Shown piece after piece: positions 56,742 to 64,000 of a stretch of DNA of 64,000 nt; the first letter of the stretch is position 1; every line of letters begins with the position of its first letter. A model generated the notes under the pieces. The model made no database searches and had not been told where the DNA came from. It saw only the letters and a list, made by a program, of their open reading frames with translations. The stretch is taken from the NCBI GenBank assembly GCA_947497145.1, contig CANMFQ010000007.1:124001-188000 (forward strand). The letters are read 5' to 3'. Made by a program: the position numbers and the translations under genes. Origin of the DNA: an uncultured Flavobacteriaceae bacterium. Lineage in GTDB: Bacteria > Bacteroidota > Bacteroidia > Flavobacteriales > Flavobacteriaceae.

Positions 56742-56782
56742 AAAACCCATATCATTGTACGTATACATTGATATGGGTTTTT
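56742..56782 (+). terminator. Terminator after the LTA-synthase-like gene
   Basis: A perfect 13-bp stem (56742-56754 with 56769-56781) with a 14-base loop, about 120 bases after the stop. The downstream strand ends in TTTTT. Confidence 0.7.
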
Positions 56783-57124
56783 AGAAAAAGTTTACAAATT
56801 TATTTGTTTCATCTTACAATAAAACGGCAACCATTGATCGCATTTGTTTCCTTTTTCAATGTTTAAAAAAGAGTACAGTTCTTATTTTTTCTAACTACTA
56901 AATAGCTGTTCGTGAAATTTAAGTCAGGCTTTATAATTGTCTTCTAAACATAAATAACCATGATTTAAAGAACGTAAACTATTTGAATAGTCTAAAACTG
57001 TTTACTAAAATTTTAGTATTTTCTTTTTTAAGATATTCTAAAGTTACAAAAAATATCAAAAATTACAAAAAATACGCTTTATAAATAATTAACACTATAT
57101 TAACAATAGTTGTTAACAATTGTG
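56783..57124. other. Intergenic AT-rich region without recognised feature
   Basis: About 340 bases between two terminators of convergent units. No ORF, promoter match or repeat that I can support. Confidence 0.45.
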
Positions 57125-57168
57125 TATAAAAAATCCATCTCTTGAAATTTATTCAAAAGATGGATTTT
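57125..57168 (-). terminator. rplS terminator
   Basis: A 16-bp stem with one mismatch (57130-57146 with 57152-57168) and a six-T run on the minus strand, 22 bases after the rplS stop. Confidence 0.8.
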
Positions 57169-57190
57169 ACTATTTGCTTTCGCAGTTCTT

Positions 57191-57541
57191 TTATTTACGA
57201 ACTTCTTTGATTCTTGCTTTCTTACCAGTAAGTGCTCTGAAGTAGTAAATACGTGATCTACGTACTTTACCTCTTTTGTTAACTTCAACTTTTTGAAGTG
57301 CAGGCATATTTACAGGAAATATACGTTCTACTCCAACCGTACCAGACATTTTACGTATTGTAAAAGTTTCTGTAGCTCCTGAGCCTCTTCGTTGAATTAC
57401 AACACCTTTAAAGAACTGGGTACGTGTTTTTTCTCCTTCTTTAATTTCATAGTAAACAGTAATAGTGTCACCAGCAGAGAATTTTGGAAATTCTTTTTTA
57501 GCAACAAATTCGTTTTCTACATATTGGATTAATCCTTCCAT
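57191..57541 (-). CDS. rplS: 50S ribosomal protein L19
   Basis: L19 sits at the 30S-50S interface. The 116-residue protein has the standard length and the family motifs GDTITVYYEIKEGEKTR, FKGVVIQRRGSGATETFTIRK and the C-terminal RRSRIYYFRALTGKKARIKE. trmD lies upstream on the same strand with a 215-base gap; a perfect -7 box indicates separate expression. Confidence 0.98.
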   Translation of the reverse strand: MEGLIQYVENEFVAKKEFPKFSAGDTITVYYEIKEGEKTRTQFFKGVVIQRRGSGATETFTIRKMSGTVGVERIFPVNMPALQKVEVNKRGKVRRSRIYYFRALTGKKARIKEVRK

Positions 57542-57611
57542 GATTTATTTTTAATAATGATGTTTTGTACCAACATTCACGATTTTCGTCAGAGGTTGAT
57601 TTAACAGTGTG

Positions 57612-57619
57612 CAAAAATA
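57612..57619 (-). promoter_or_regulatory. Putative rplS promoter -7 box
   Basis: Minus-strand TATTTTTG matches TAnnTTTG exactly, about 70 bases before the rplS ATG. Confidence 0.55.
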
Positions 57620-57756
57620 GTTAATAAATATAATGTGGCAAGTAGAATTTTACTTTTTTAAGTAACTTTATATTATGAGCCTCTGTTGTGAGGCTTATAT
57701 TCATAAGAAATATGATGTTTTGCAGCAAAAACAAGATCAACTAGGCCGCTTAGTGG

Positions 57757-58431
57757 TTATTTTAACAAATCGGGGCGTAGTTTTTCTGTTCGCTTTAATG
57801 CTTCATTTTCACGCCATTCTTCAATTTTAGGAAAGTTGCCGCTTAATAAAATGTCAGGTACTTTTTGTCCTTTATATTCAGCAGGTCTTGTGTATACAGG
57901 AGGCGCCAAAAGATTGTCTTGAAAAGTATCAGTTAGAGCTGACGTTTCGTTGTTTAAAACCCCAGGAATTAATCGAATTACCGCATCGCATAAAATGGCA
58001 GCTCCCAGTTCTCCTCCTGATAATACGTAGTCGCCAACAGATATCTCTCTGGTGATAAACATATCTCGAACTCTTTGGTCAACACCTTTATAATGACCGC
58101 ATAAAATAATTAAATTTTCTTGCAGTGATATTCGATTCGCTATTTTTTGATTTAAAGTCTCTCCATCGGGCGTCATATAAATAATTTCATCATAATCGCG
58201 CTCTGATTTTAAGGCGGTAATACACTTATCAATAGGTTCTATCATGAGTACCATGCCGGCACCACCACCAAATTGATAATCATCTACCTGATTATAACTT
58301 TTGTCTGTATAGTCTCTTATATTGTGAAAATGCACTTCAACCAAGCCTTTTTCAATCGCTCTTTTCAAGATAGAGGCTTCAAATGGGCTTTTGAGTAATT
58401 CAGGTAAAACGGTAATAATATCAATTCTCAT
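57757..58431 (-). CDS. trmD: tRNA (guanine37-N1)-methyltransferase TrmD
   Basis: TrmD methylates G37 next to the anticodon to prevent frameshifting. The 224-residue SPOUT protein has [26 protein letters not shown] and the trefoil-knot SAM segment [17 protein letters not shown]. Length is normal. The GNAT gene is 18 bases upstream and rplS downstream, the common trmD-rplS order. Confidence 0.97.
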   Translation of the reverse strand: MRIDIITVLPELLKSPFEASILKRAIEKGLVEVHFHNIRDYTDKSYNQVDDYQFGGGAGMVLMIEPIDKCITALKSERDYDEIIYMTPDGETLNQKIANRISLQENLIILCGHYKGVDQRVRDMFITREISVGDYVLSGGELGAAILCDAVIRLIPGVLNNETSALTDTFQDNLLAPPVYTRPAEYKGQKVPDILLSGNFPKIEEWRENEALKRTEKLRPDLLK

Positions 58432-58449
58432 CTCGAAGTATTTTCTGCA

Positions 58450-58893
58450 TTATTTTGATTGCCAAAAGTAGTGAAAAGCGTCGGTATCTTTTTTCCAACC
58501 TAATTTTTCATAAAGATGTTGTGCAGGGTTGTCTTTATTGGTTTCTAAAGCCAATCCCTTATATCCTTTTTTTGTACAGTATTCTTTTGCGGCGGAGAGT
58601 AATAAGCTGCCAACTCTTTTACCACGTTGATTAGCACTAACAAACAAATCGTTTAAGATAAAGATAGGCTGCATGGAAACCGAGGAAAACGAAGTAAATA
58701 GTTGTGTAAAACCTACAGCTTCATTGTTGATAAATGCAATAAAGATAATTGACTCACCTTTTTGTATTCTGTTTGTAAGAAAATTATGAGCTCCTTCAAT
58801 GTCTGATTTTTGCCTGTAAAAAATGCGATATTGGTCAAATAAGGGGGCTATTAACGAAATATCACCACTATGTGCTTTGCGAATTGTTGTCAT
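58450..58893 (-). CDS. GNAT family N-acetyltransferase
   Basis: A 147-residue GNAT protein with the CoA-binding NQRGKRVGSLLLSAAKEY motif and the C-terminal DNPAQHLYEKLGWKKD segment. ATG 58893 (MTTIRKAHSGD) fits the family; the frame runs eight residues further to 58917 without support. It is 18 bases from trmD and probably co-transcribed. Substrate unknown. Confidence 0.88.
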   Translation of the reverse strand: MTTIRKAHSGDISLIAPLFDQYRIFYRQKSDIEGAHNFLTNRIQKGESIIFIAFINNEAVGFTQLFTSFSSVSMQPIFILNDLFVSANQRGKRVGSLLLSAAKEYCTKKGYKGLALETNKDNPAQHLYEKLGWKKDTDAFHYFWQSK

Positions 58894-58905
58894 AAGTATA
58901 ATTGA

Positions 58906-58931
58906 AAAAAGCTCCAAAAAAGGAGCTTTTT
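58906..58931 (-). terminator. Terminator after the coiled-coil protein gene
   Basis: A 10-bp stem (58906-58915 with 58922-58931) followed by a six-T tract on the minus strand, directly after the gene ending at 58956. Confidence 0.75.
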
Positions 58932-58955
58932 AATTCAATAATAATTCAAATTGAA

Positions 58956-59576
58956 CTATTTAGCTTTTTTGTATTTGTTTATTTCATCTTGCAGTTGTCT
59001 GCTTATGCGTTGTTCTCTTTCTAATGCTCTACGACGATGATCTTCATACTCAGCTTCAACCTCGGCTAGTGATGTTTTTGCCTCTTGTGTTAAGGTGTTG
59101 CTTCGTCTAAACTTGTACATAAAAAACAACATCAGCGTTAATAAACCTCCTATAATAGACCATAAAATGGTATTGTAGGTGCCTTTAGAAACTAAAATAC
59201 CCAAGAATGACATGCTGTCCTTTTCTTTAATTACTCTGGAAAGATTGTTAGTGGTCTCTTCTAATTTTTCATTTAATGATGAAATTGTAGTTTCATGCTC
59301 TTGAATGGTAGCTTTTAATTTTGCTGATCTTGCATTGAATCCTTTTAAAGAATCTAAAACATTTTTACGTAGTTTATCTAAAGAAATAGATCGTACGACT
59401 TCATATTTTTTTCCTTTATCATTATAATTAAATGATTTTTTAAAAAGGAATTCAAATTGACTGTCTATAGTACCTTTGTCCAAAGATAATTCCTCTTTTT
59501 TGGAGGTTTCTTGAGCGGGTAAAATGGCAATTCCTAGTAAAAAAAATACTACAAATAGCGTTCTAAAACTTTTCAT
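58956..59576 (-). CDS. Exported coiled-coil membrane protein
   Basis: A 206-residue protein of unknown function: signal peptide (about 1-21, ending LPAQ), a periplasmic coiled coil (about 75-122), one transmembrane helix (about 135-155) and a second, very charged cytoplasmic coiled coil (about 160-206). Proteins of this type near trmD are at risk of being labelled tRNA (guanine-N1)-methyltransferase by neighbour or database carry-over, but no SPOUT or SAM motif is present. Confidence 0.78.
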   Translation of the reverse strand: MKSFRTLFVVFFLLGIAILPAQETSKKEELSLDKGTIDSQFEFLFKKSFNYNDKGKKYEVVRSISLDKLRKNVLDSLKGFNARSAKLKATIQEHETTISSLNEKLEETTNNLSRVIKEKDSMSFLGILVSKGTYNTILWSIIGGLLTLMLFFMYKFRRSNTLTQEAKTSLAEVEAEYEDHRRRALEREQRISRQLQDEINKYKKAK

Positions 59577-59721
59577 TAAAATGGGTGTTGAAGTTAAAAA
59601 TCATTTAAGAGAACTAAAGTAATTCAATATTATCAATTACAAAAAAAAATCATGTAAATACCTCTTTAATAATTTAATGAAAACTCATGTTAAAAACAGT
59701 TTTTAAAAAATGAAACCGATT

Positions 59722-61170
59722 TTAATAATAGGTGTAACGTCTTACTTTGGCAATATATTTGGCTAAACGAATAACTTGGTGAGAATAGCCATATTCGTTA
59801 TCATACCATATATATAGTATAATGTTTTTGCCATTTTTATTTACGATAGTTGCTTTACTGTCATAAATAGCAGGTGCACAGGTGCCAACAATATCTGAAG
59901 ATACCATCTCCTTACTTAATGAATATTTTATTTGTTCAACCAAATCGCCTTCTAAGGCATATTTTTTTAAAATGGTATTGATACCATCTAACGAGGTTTG
60001 GTTTTCTATTTCTAAGTTTAAAATAGCCAAAGATCCATTAGGTACAGGAACACGAATGGCATTAGAGGTTAATTTTCCTTTTAGAGAAGGCAGTGCTTTG
60101 GCAACAGCTTCACCCGCACCTGTTTCTGTAATGACCATATTTAAAGCAGCTGCTCGTCCTCTACGATATTTTTTATGCATATTATCAACCAAATTTTGAT
60201 CATTGGTATAGGCATGAATGGTTTCAATATGTCCTTTTGTAACGCCCAGTGAATCTTCAATTACTTTTAAAATAGGGGTGATGGCATTTGTAGTACAGGA
60301 TGCTGCTGAAAATATTTTAGTGGTATCAGGGTGATACTCATTTTGATTTACGCCGTGTACTATATTGGGTATTTCTTTACCTGGAGCAGTTAGTAAAACA
60401 CGTGAGGCGCCTTTTGATTTTAAATGCCTGCTGAGTGCTTTTTTGTCTCTAAAAGCTCCTGTGTTATCAATTATTAAAGCATTAGAGATGCCATAGGCCG
60501 TGTAATCAATGCTTTCGGGTTGTTCGGCGTTAATAATATGAACCGTAGTGCCATTGATGATTAATGCATTTTTTGAGGGATTAGTTTCAACTGTACCCAT
60601 AAATTTTCCATGAACTGAATCAGTTCGTAAAAGGCTAGCCCTTTTTTCTAAAATTTCGACAGTATTTTCACCCCTTGTTACAATCGCTCGTAAGCGTAAT
60701 TGACTTCCTTTTCCCGTTTTTGTCATCAATTCTCGGGCTAGTAACCTGCCTATTCGTCCAAAACCATATAGAACAACATCTTTTGGTTTTATTTCAATGG
60801 AGTTATTAGCGTCTTTCAACTTTGTAATAACAAAGGCTTTTACGTCATTAAAGTTATTGTCATCAGCATGGTATTCGTAGGTGAGTTTACCAATGTCAAG
60901 TTTTGAAGGAGGTAGTTTAATATCGTTTATAGCTCTGAGTATCTCAACTGAATCGAATATTGAAATAGGTTTTTGCACAAACTCTCCTGCATATTCGTGT
61001 AAGTGAATTATATCGCTTACGTTTTTATCTAAAATCTGATTTTTGAAAAGTACAATTTCAATGGCTTTGTCATACCACAAATCACAAGTTAGTTTAATAA
61101 ATTCAGTAGTAGCTTTTCTTCTATCCGCTTGAAAGGCTAATTCTTTTTCGTAAGCTCTTATTTTAGACAT
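59722..61170 (-). CDS. gap: Glyceraldehyde-3-phosphate dehydrogenase, long form
   Basis: A 482-residue GAPDH, about 150 longer than the classical enzyme. The first ~128 residues are a helical extension of unknown role. The NAD-binding domain begins at VVLYGFGRIGRLLAREL (about 133-148). The catalytic Cys292 is in SAASCTTNAI and His319 in ETIHAYTNDQ; the C-terminal WYDNEYGYSHQV is standard. Cofactor preference and whether it works in glycolysis or gluconeogenesis are open. A perfect -7 box precedes it. Confidence 0.93.
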   Translation of the reverse strand: MSKIRAYEKELAFQADRRKATTEFIKLTCDLWYDKAIEIVLFKNQILDKNVSDIIHLHEYAGEFVQKPISIFDSVEILRAINDIKLPPSKLDIGKLTYEYHADDNNFNDVKAFVITKLKDANNSIEIKPKDVVLYGFGRIGRLLARELMTKTGKGSQLRLRAIVTRGENTVEILEKRASLLRTDSVHGKFMGTVETNPSKNALIINGTTVHIINAEQPESIDYTAYGISNALIIDNTGAFRDKKALSRHLKSKGASRVLLTAPGKEIPNIVHGVNQNEYHPDTTKIFSAASCTTNAITPILKVIEDSLGVTKGHIETIHAYTNDQNLVDNMHKKYRRGRAAALNMVITETGAGEAVAKALPSLKGKLTSNAIRVPVPNGSLAILNLEIENQTSLDGINTILKKYALEGDLVEQIKYSLSKEMVSSDIVGTCAPAIYDSKATIVNKNGKNIILYIWYDNEYGYSHQVIRLAKYIAKVRRYTYY

Positions 61171-61192
61171 TTTGTAATAATCAAAGTTTTTG

Positions 61193-61200
61193 CAAAATTA
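61193..61200 (-). promoter_or_regulatory. Putative gap promoter -7 box
   Basis: Minus-strand TAATTTTG matches TAnnTTTG exactly, 22 bases before the gap ATG. Confidence 0.5.
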
Positions 61201-61236
61201 TATATTTTTAAACTTTTTTATTCCAAAATCCGCAAA

Positions 61237-61262
61237 AAAAACACCCCTATTGGGGTGTTTTT
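61237..61262 (-). terminator. degP terminator
   Basis: A perfect 11-bp stem (61237-61247 with 61252-61262) with a TATT loop and eight T on the minus strand, between the degP stop and the gap promoter. Confidence 0.88.
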
Positions 61263-61279
61263 TAAATATTTACTATCTC

Positions 61280-62683
61280 CTATTGAAAAATCAGTCGTTC
61301 CCGTTCTCCTTTTTCATTAATCATAGTTATAATAGTTTTGCGATATTTTGAAATTTGGCCAAATAGATTTTTGGCATCTTGTATGTCGTTTATTTCTTGA
61401 TTGTCTAATGAAAGTAGCACCTTGCCTTCTAGTCCATAACCACGGTACAATTCTGGAACACCAATGATTTTCACTCCTTTATCGGTTTTAAATCGTTTGC
61501 GGTCTTTTTTGGTTAAATTTTTAACCTCAAGGCCTAAATGCGGAATGTGTAGGGTTTGCCGTCCTTTTAACGTTACAGGCACTGATAGTAATTCTCCATC
61601 TCTTTCAATGGTTACTATAATTTCATCTTTGGGTCTTTTTGTAGATAAGTAGCCGGTAAGATCAGGGTATTTTTTAATGGCAATATCATCTAACTTTTTA
61701 ATGATGTCACCTTCTTGTAATCCTGCTTCATCTGCACCAGACTCTTCGTTTACGCTAGCAATATAAACCCCTTCAATTTCACTTATTCCATGTTCTATCG
61801 CATAGGGAGAGCTAAGGTCAACTAAAGATTCTATTCCTAAAAATCCTTTTTGTACGTTTCCATATTCTCTAATGTCTTCTACTACTTTTCTTGCAATATT
61901 ACTAGGTACAGCAAATGAATAGCCTACATAAGAACCTGTTTGAGAGGTTATTGCAGTGTTTATGCCTATTAAATCACCGTTGGTGTTAACCAAAGCACCG
62001 CCACTATTACCAGGGTTAACCGCGGCATCGGTTTGAATAAATGACTGGTCGACCTTACCCAAATTTCGCGCTTTTGCACTTACAATACCCGCAGTTACCG
62101 TAGAGGTAAGTTGGAAAGGGTTGCCTACCGCTAAAACCCACTCACCAATTTTGGTGTCGTTAGAATCACCAAAAGCTAAATATGGCAATTTTTTTTCTGC
62201 ATTTATTTTAAGCAAGGCAATATCGGTATTGGGGTCTGTACCAATCAATTCAGCTTCATAGGTTTTGTTGTTGTTTAAAGTTACCTGTATTTGATCGGCT
62301 TTATCAATTACATGGTTATTTGTTACAATGTGACCATCAGCAGAAATGATTACTCCAGACCCTGATCCAATGTGTGCTCTTTGTGTACCACTTCCTGAGC
62401 CGTAAAAAAAGTCCCATGGACTCGTAACGTGGCTTATGGTTACATTTTTCACGTGAACAACAGCATTTACAGTGTTTTCAGCTGCTACGGTAAAATCAAT
62501 TTCATTAATACCTGCTCCTTTTGATGAAGTAGGCGTGAAGCTCGTATTAAAAACACTTCCTTGTTCGTTATTGTCAGCTTGAACAATGGTGTATTTTGTA
62601 TTTTCAAAAAATAACTTATATGCTCCCAAAGTAATTGCTCCAGCAAAAATTGAGACCAATAGTAAACTTCCAATTCTTTTCAT
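61280..62683 (-). CDS. Do/DegP-type periplasmic serine protease
   Basis: A 467-residue HtrA-family protease and chaperone. N-terminal signal anchor (about 5-26), trypsin-like domain with the catalytic triad His124 (TNNHVID), Asp154 (NTDIALLKI) and Ser227 (NPGNSGGAL), then two PDZ domains (about 265-360 and 375-465). It degrades or refolds damaged envelope proteins. A perfect -7 box and no heat-shock element are seen upstream. Confidence 0.95.
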   Translation of the reverse strand: MKRIGSLLLVSIFAGAITLGAYKLFFENTKYTIVQADNNEQGSVFNTSFTPTSSKGAGINEIDFTVAAENTVNAVVHVKNVTISHVTSPWDFFYGSGSGTQRAHIGSGSGVIISADGHIVTNNHVIDKADQIQVTLNNNKTYEAELIGTDPNTDIALLKINAEKKLPYLAFGDSNDTKIGEWVLAVGNPFQLTSTVTAGIVSAKARNLGKVDQSFIQTDAAVNPGNSGGALVNTNGDLIGINTAITSQTGSYVGYSFAVPSNIARKVVEDIREYGNVQKGFLGIESLVDLSSPYAIEHGISEIEGVYIASVNEESGADEAGLQEGDIIKKLDDIAIKKYPDLTGYLSTKRPKDEIIVTIERDGELLSVPVTLKGRQTLHIPHLGLEVKNLTKKDRKRFKTDKGVKIIGVPELYRGYGLEGKVLLSLDNQEINDIQDAKNLFGQISKYRKTIITMINEKGERERLIFQ

Positions 62684-62711
62684 TATTTGAGTACATTTAT
62701 GGTTACACCTT

Positions 62712-62719
62712 CAAAATTA
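62712..62719 (-). promoter_or_regulatory. Putative degP promoter -7 box
   Basis: Minus-strand TAATTTTG matches TAnnTTTG exactly, about 28 bases before the degP ATG. Confidence 0.5.
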
Positions 62720-62814
62720 GCTATTTTTAGGAGTTGAAAAATTACCTTTAACTACTTTTTAACTGCTAAAAATTCCTTAATAAAAGTTCTATCTTTACGC
62801 CTGAAAAATTTGTT

Positions 62815-63588
62815 ATGACACTTACTTTTTATAAATACCAAGGTACAGGTAATGATTTTGTTATTATTGATAACCGAGATTTGCATTTTCCAAAAAGGGA
62901 TACAAAGCTGGTAGCTTTTTTATGTGACCGTAGATTTGGCATTGGTGCAGATGGATTAATTTTATTAGAGAACGACCCTGAGCTTGATTTTAAAATGGTG
63001 TATTATAATGCCGATGGAAACCCCAGTACCATGTGTGGTAATGGGGGAAGATGTTTGGTGGCTTTTGCAAAATTTTTAGGAATTATTGATAAAAAAACAT
63101 CATTTAATGCGGTAGACGGCTTGCATACCGCGGTGATAAAAGATGGCTTAGTGAGTTTGCAAATGACTGATGTTTCAGAGGTGAAAGTAAAACCAAATTC
63201 GTTCTTTTTGGATACAGGCTCACCACATCACGTGCAGTTAGTATCTGATTTAAAAGATTTTGAGGTGGTTAAAGAAGGTGCAAAATTGCGTTACGGAATT
63301 TATGGTGCTAGTGGTAGTAACATTAATTTTGTAGAACAGCAAACGGAGAATACTTTTGCCGTACGAACCTATGAGCGGGGAGTGGAAAATGAGACGCTAT
63401 CCTGTGGTACAGGAGTTACGGCTGTAGCTATAGCTATGCATAGCTCAGGAAAAACTACACAAAGTGAAATTACTATTAACACTGCTGGAGGCGAGCTAAA
63501 AGTAGATTTTGAAAATAGAGGTGGCTATGAGAATGTTAACCTGACCGGTCCGGCTGAATTGGTTTTTAAAGGTGAAATTGAATGTTAA
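62815..63588 (+). CDS. dapF: Diaminopimelate epimerase
   Basis: DapF converts LL- to meso-diaminopimelate for lysine and peptidoglycan. The 257-residue protein has the two catalytic cysteines: Cys74 in TMCGNGGRC and Cys197 in LSCGTGVTAV, plus the N-terminal YQGTGNDFVIID. A near -7 box (TATCTTTA, 62790-62797) lies upstream. Its 3' end overlaps the next gene by seven bases. Confidence 0.97.
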   Translation: MTLTFYKYQGTGNDFVIIDNRDLHFPKRDTKLVAFLCDRRFGIGADGLILLENDPELDFKMVYYNADGNPSTMCGNGGRCLVAFAKFLGIIDKKTSFNAVDGLHTAVIKDGLVSLQMTDVSEVKVKPNSFFLDTGSPHHVQLVSDLKDFEVVKEGAKLRYGIYGASGSNINFVEQQTENTFAVRTYERGVENETLSCGTGVTAVAIAMHSSGKTTQSEITINTAGGELKVDFENRGGYENVNLTGPAELVFKGEIEC

Positions 63589-64000
63589 AATTACAAGGAG
63601 AGCATATTTATTTGAGAGCCTTAGAGCCCAAAGATCTTGACTTTTTGTATGAACTTGAGAACAATACCGATATTTGGGAAATTAGTGGTACCGTAACCCC
63701 GTACGCAAAGCATGTGTTGCAATTTTATTTAGATAATGCGCATCGTGATATTTATGAGGTAAAGCAATTGCGACTATGTATATGTGATTATAACAAACGG
63801 GTACTTGGCCTTATTGATTTATTTGATTTTGACCCCAAAAATCGTCGTGCAGGTATGGGTATTGTGGTTTTAGACAGTGCACAAAGAAATAAAGGCATAG
63901 GCACAGAGGCGATAAACTTGCTCATGAAATATGCATTTTCGGTTTTAGATTTACGGCAGTTGTATGCTAATGTAATGGAAGATAATTTAGCCAGTATTCA
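63582..64000 (+). CDS. GNAT acetyltransferase (RimJ/SpeG-like), cut by window edge
   Basis: ATG 63582 overlaps the dapF stop and opens a frame that runs to the right edge (139 residues visible). It reads LRALEPKDLDFLYELENN at the N-terminus, typical of RimJ/RimL/SpeG-type GNATs, and has the CoA loop DSAQRNKGIGTEAINLLMKYAF. The final strand and C-terminus lie outside. Acetyl acceptor unknown; translational coupling to dapF is likely. Confidence 0.85.
   Translation, partial: MLKLQGEHIYLRALEPKDLDFLYELENNTDIWEISGTVTPYAKHVLQFYLDNAHRDIYEVKQLRLCICDYNKRVLGLIDLFDFDPKNRRAGMGIVVLDSAQRNKGIGTEAINLLMKYAFSVLDLRQLYANVMEDNLASI

Overview
The window comes from an AT-rich member of the Bacteroidota, most likely a marine Flavobacteriaceae. 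This rests on the C-terminal end of an apparent LpxC-FabZ fusion at the left edge, bifunctional HisB and HisIE, monomeric isocitrate dehydrogenase, a TonB receptor paired with a DUF4249 lipoprotein, short lipoprotein signals ending in SC, and repeated TAnnTTTG boxes (the Bacteroidota -7 promoter element) upstream of many genes. Genus cannot be fixed from sequence alone. I found no rRNA, tRNA, CRISPR array, prophage or complete insertion sequence.

Layout. 1-5 kb: lipid A, translation and TCA genes (lpxC/fabZ end, lpxA, efp, an lpxD-type acyltransferase, sucD, fabG). 5.1-8.0 kb: a membrane VWA protein followed closely by a prohibitin-type SPFH protein. 8.0-18.1 kb: a complete histidine operon (hisG-D-C-B-H-A-F-IE) with two GNAT enzymes, a DUF2167 membrane protein and a DinB protein interspersed. 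Its leader holds a 17-codon peptide with three consecutive His codons, a strong terminator and a competing antiterminator, so it looks like a complete transcription attenuator. 18.1-22.2 kb: rlmF, a secreted M14 peptidase, an EamA transporter and a lipoprotein hydrolase.

22.2-26.7 kb is the accessory part: gene-poor and mostly minus strand, with gene fragments, secreted or lipoprotein ORFs of unknown function, two 5'-truncated group II intron 3' ends, a ~60-bp element following two neighbouring genes, and a palindromic repeat. 26.9-32.4 kb: rluE, then a sugar locus (AraC regulator, GH4 glycosidase, sodium-solute symporter, NagB-type isomerase). 32.4-46 kb: helicase, ABC-F ATPase, pheT, a thioredoxin-like lipoprotein, a bestrophin-type channel and other singletons. 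46-52.7 kb: glycerate kinase, the DUF4249/TonB pair and icd. 53-64 kb: a TIG lipoprotein, an LTA-synthase-like enzyme, rplS, trmD, a long GAPDH, a DegP protease, dapF and a GNAT gene cut by the right edge.

The strongest observations are the his attenuator, the ABC-F protein with one canonical and one degenerate composite ATP site, the decayed intron/cassette-like region at 22-26 kb, and a promoter block shared by icd and an unrelated lipoprotein gene.
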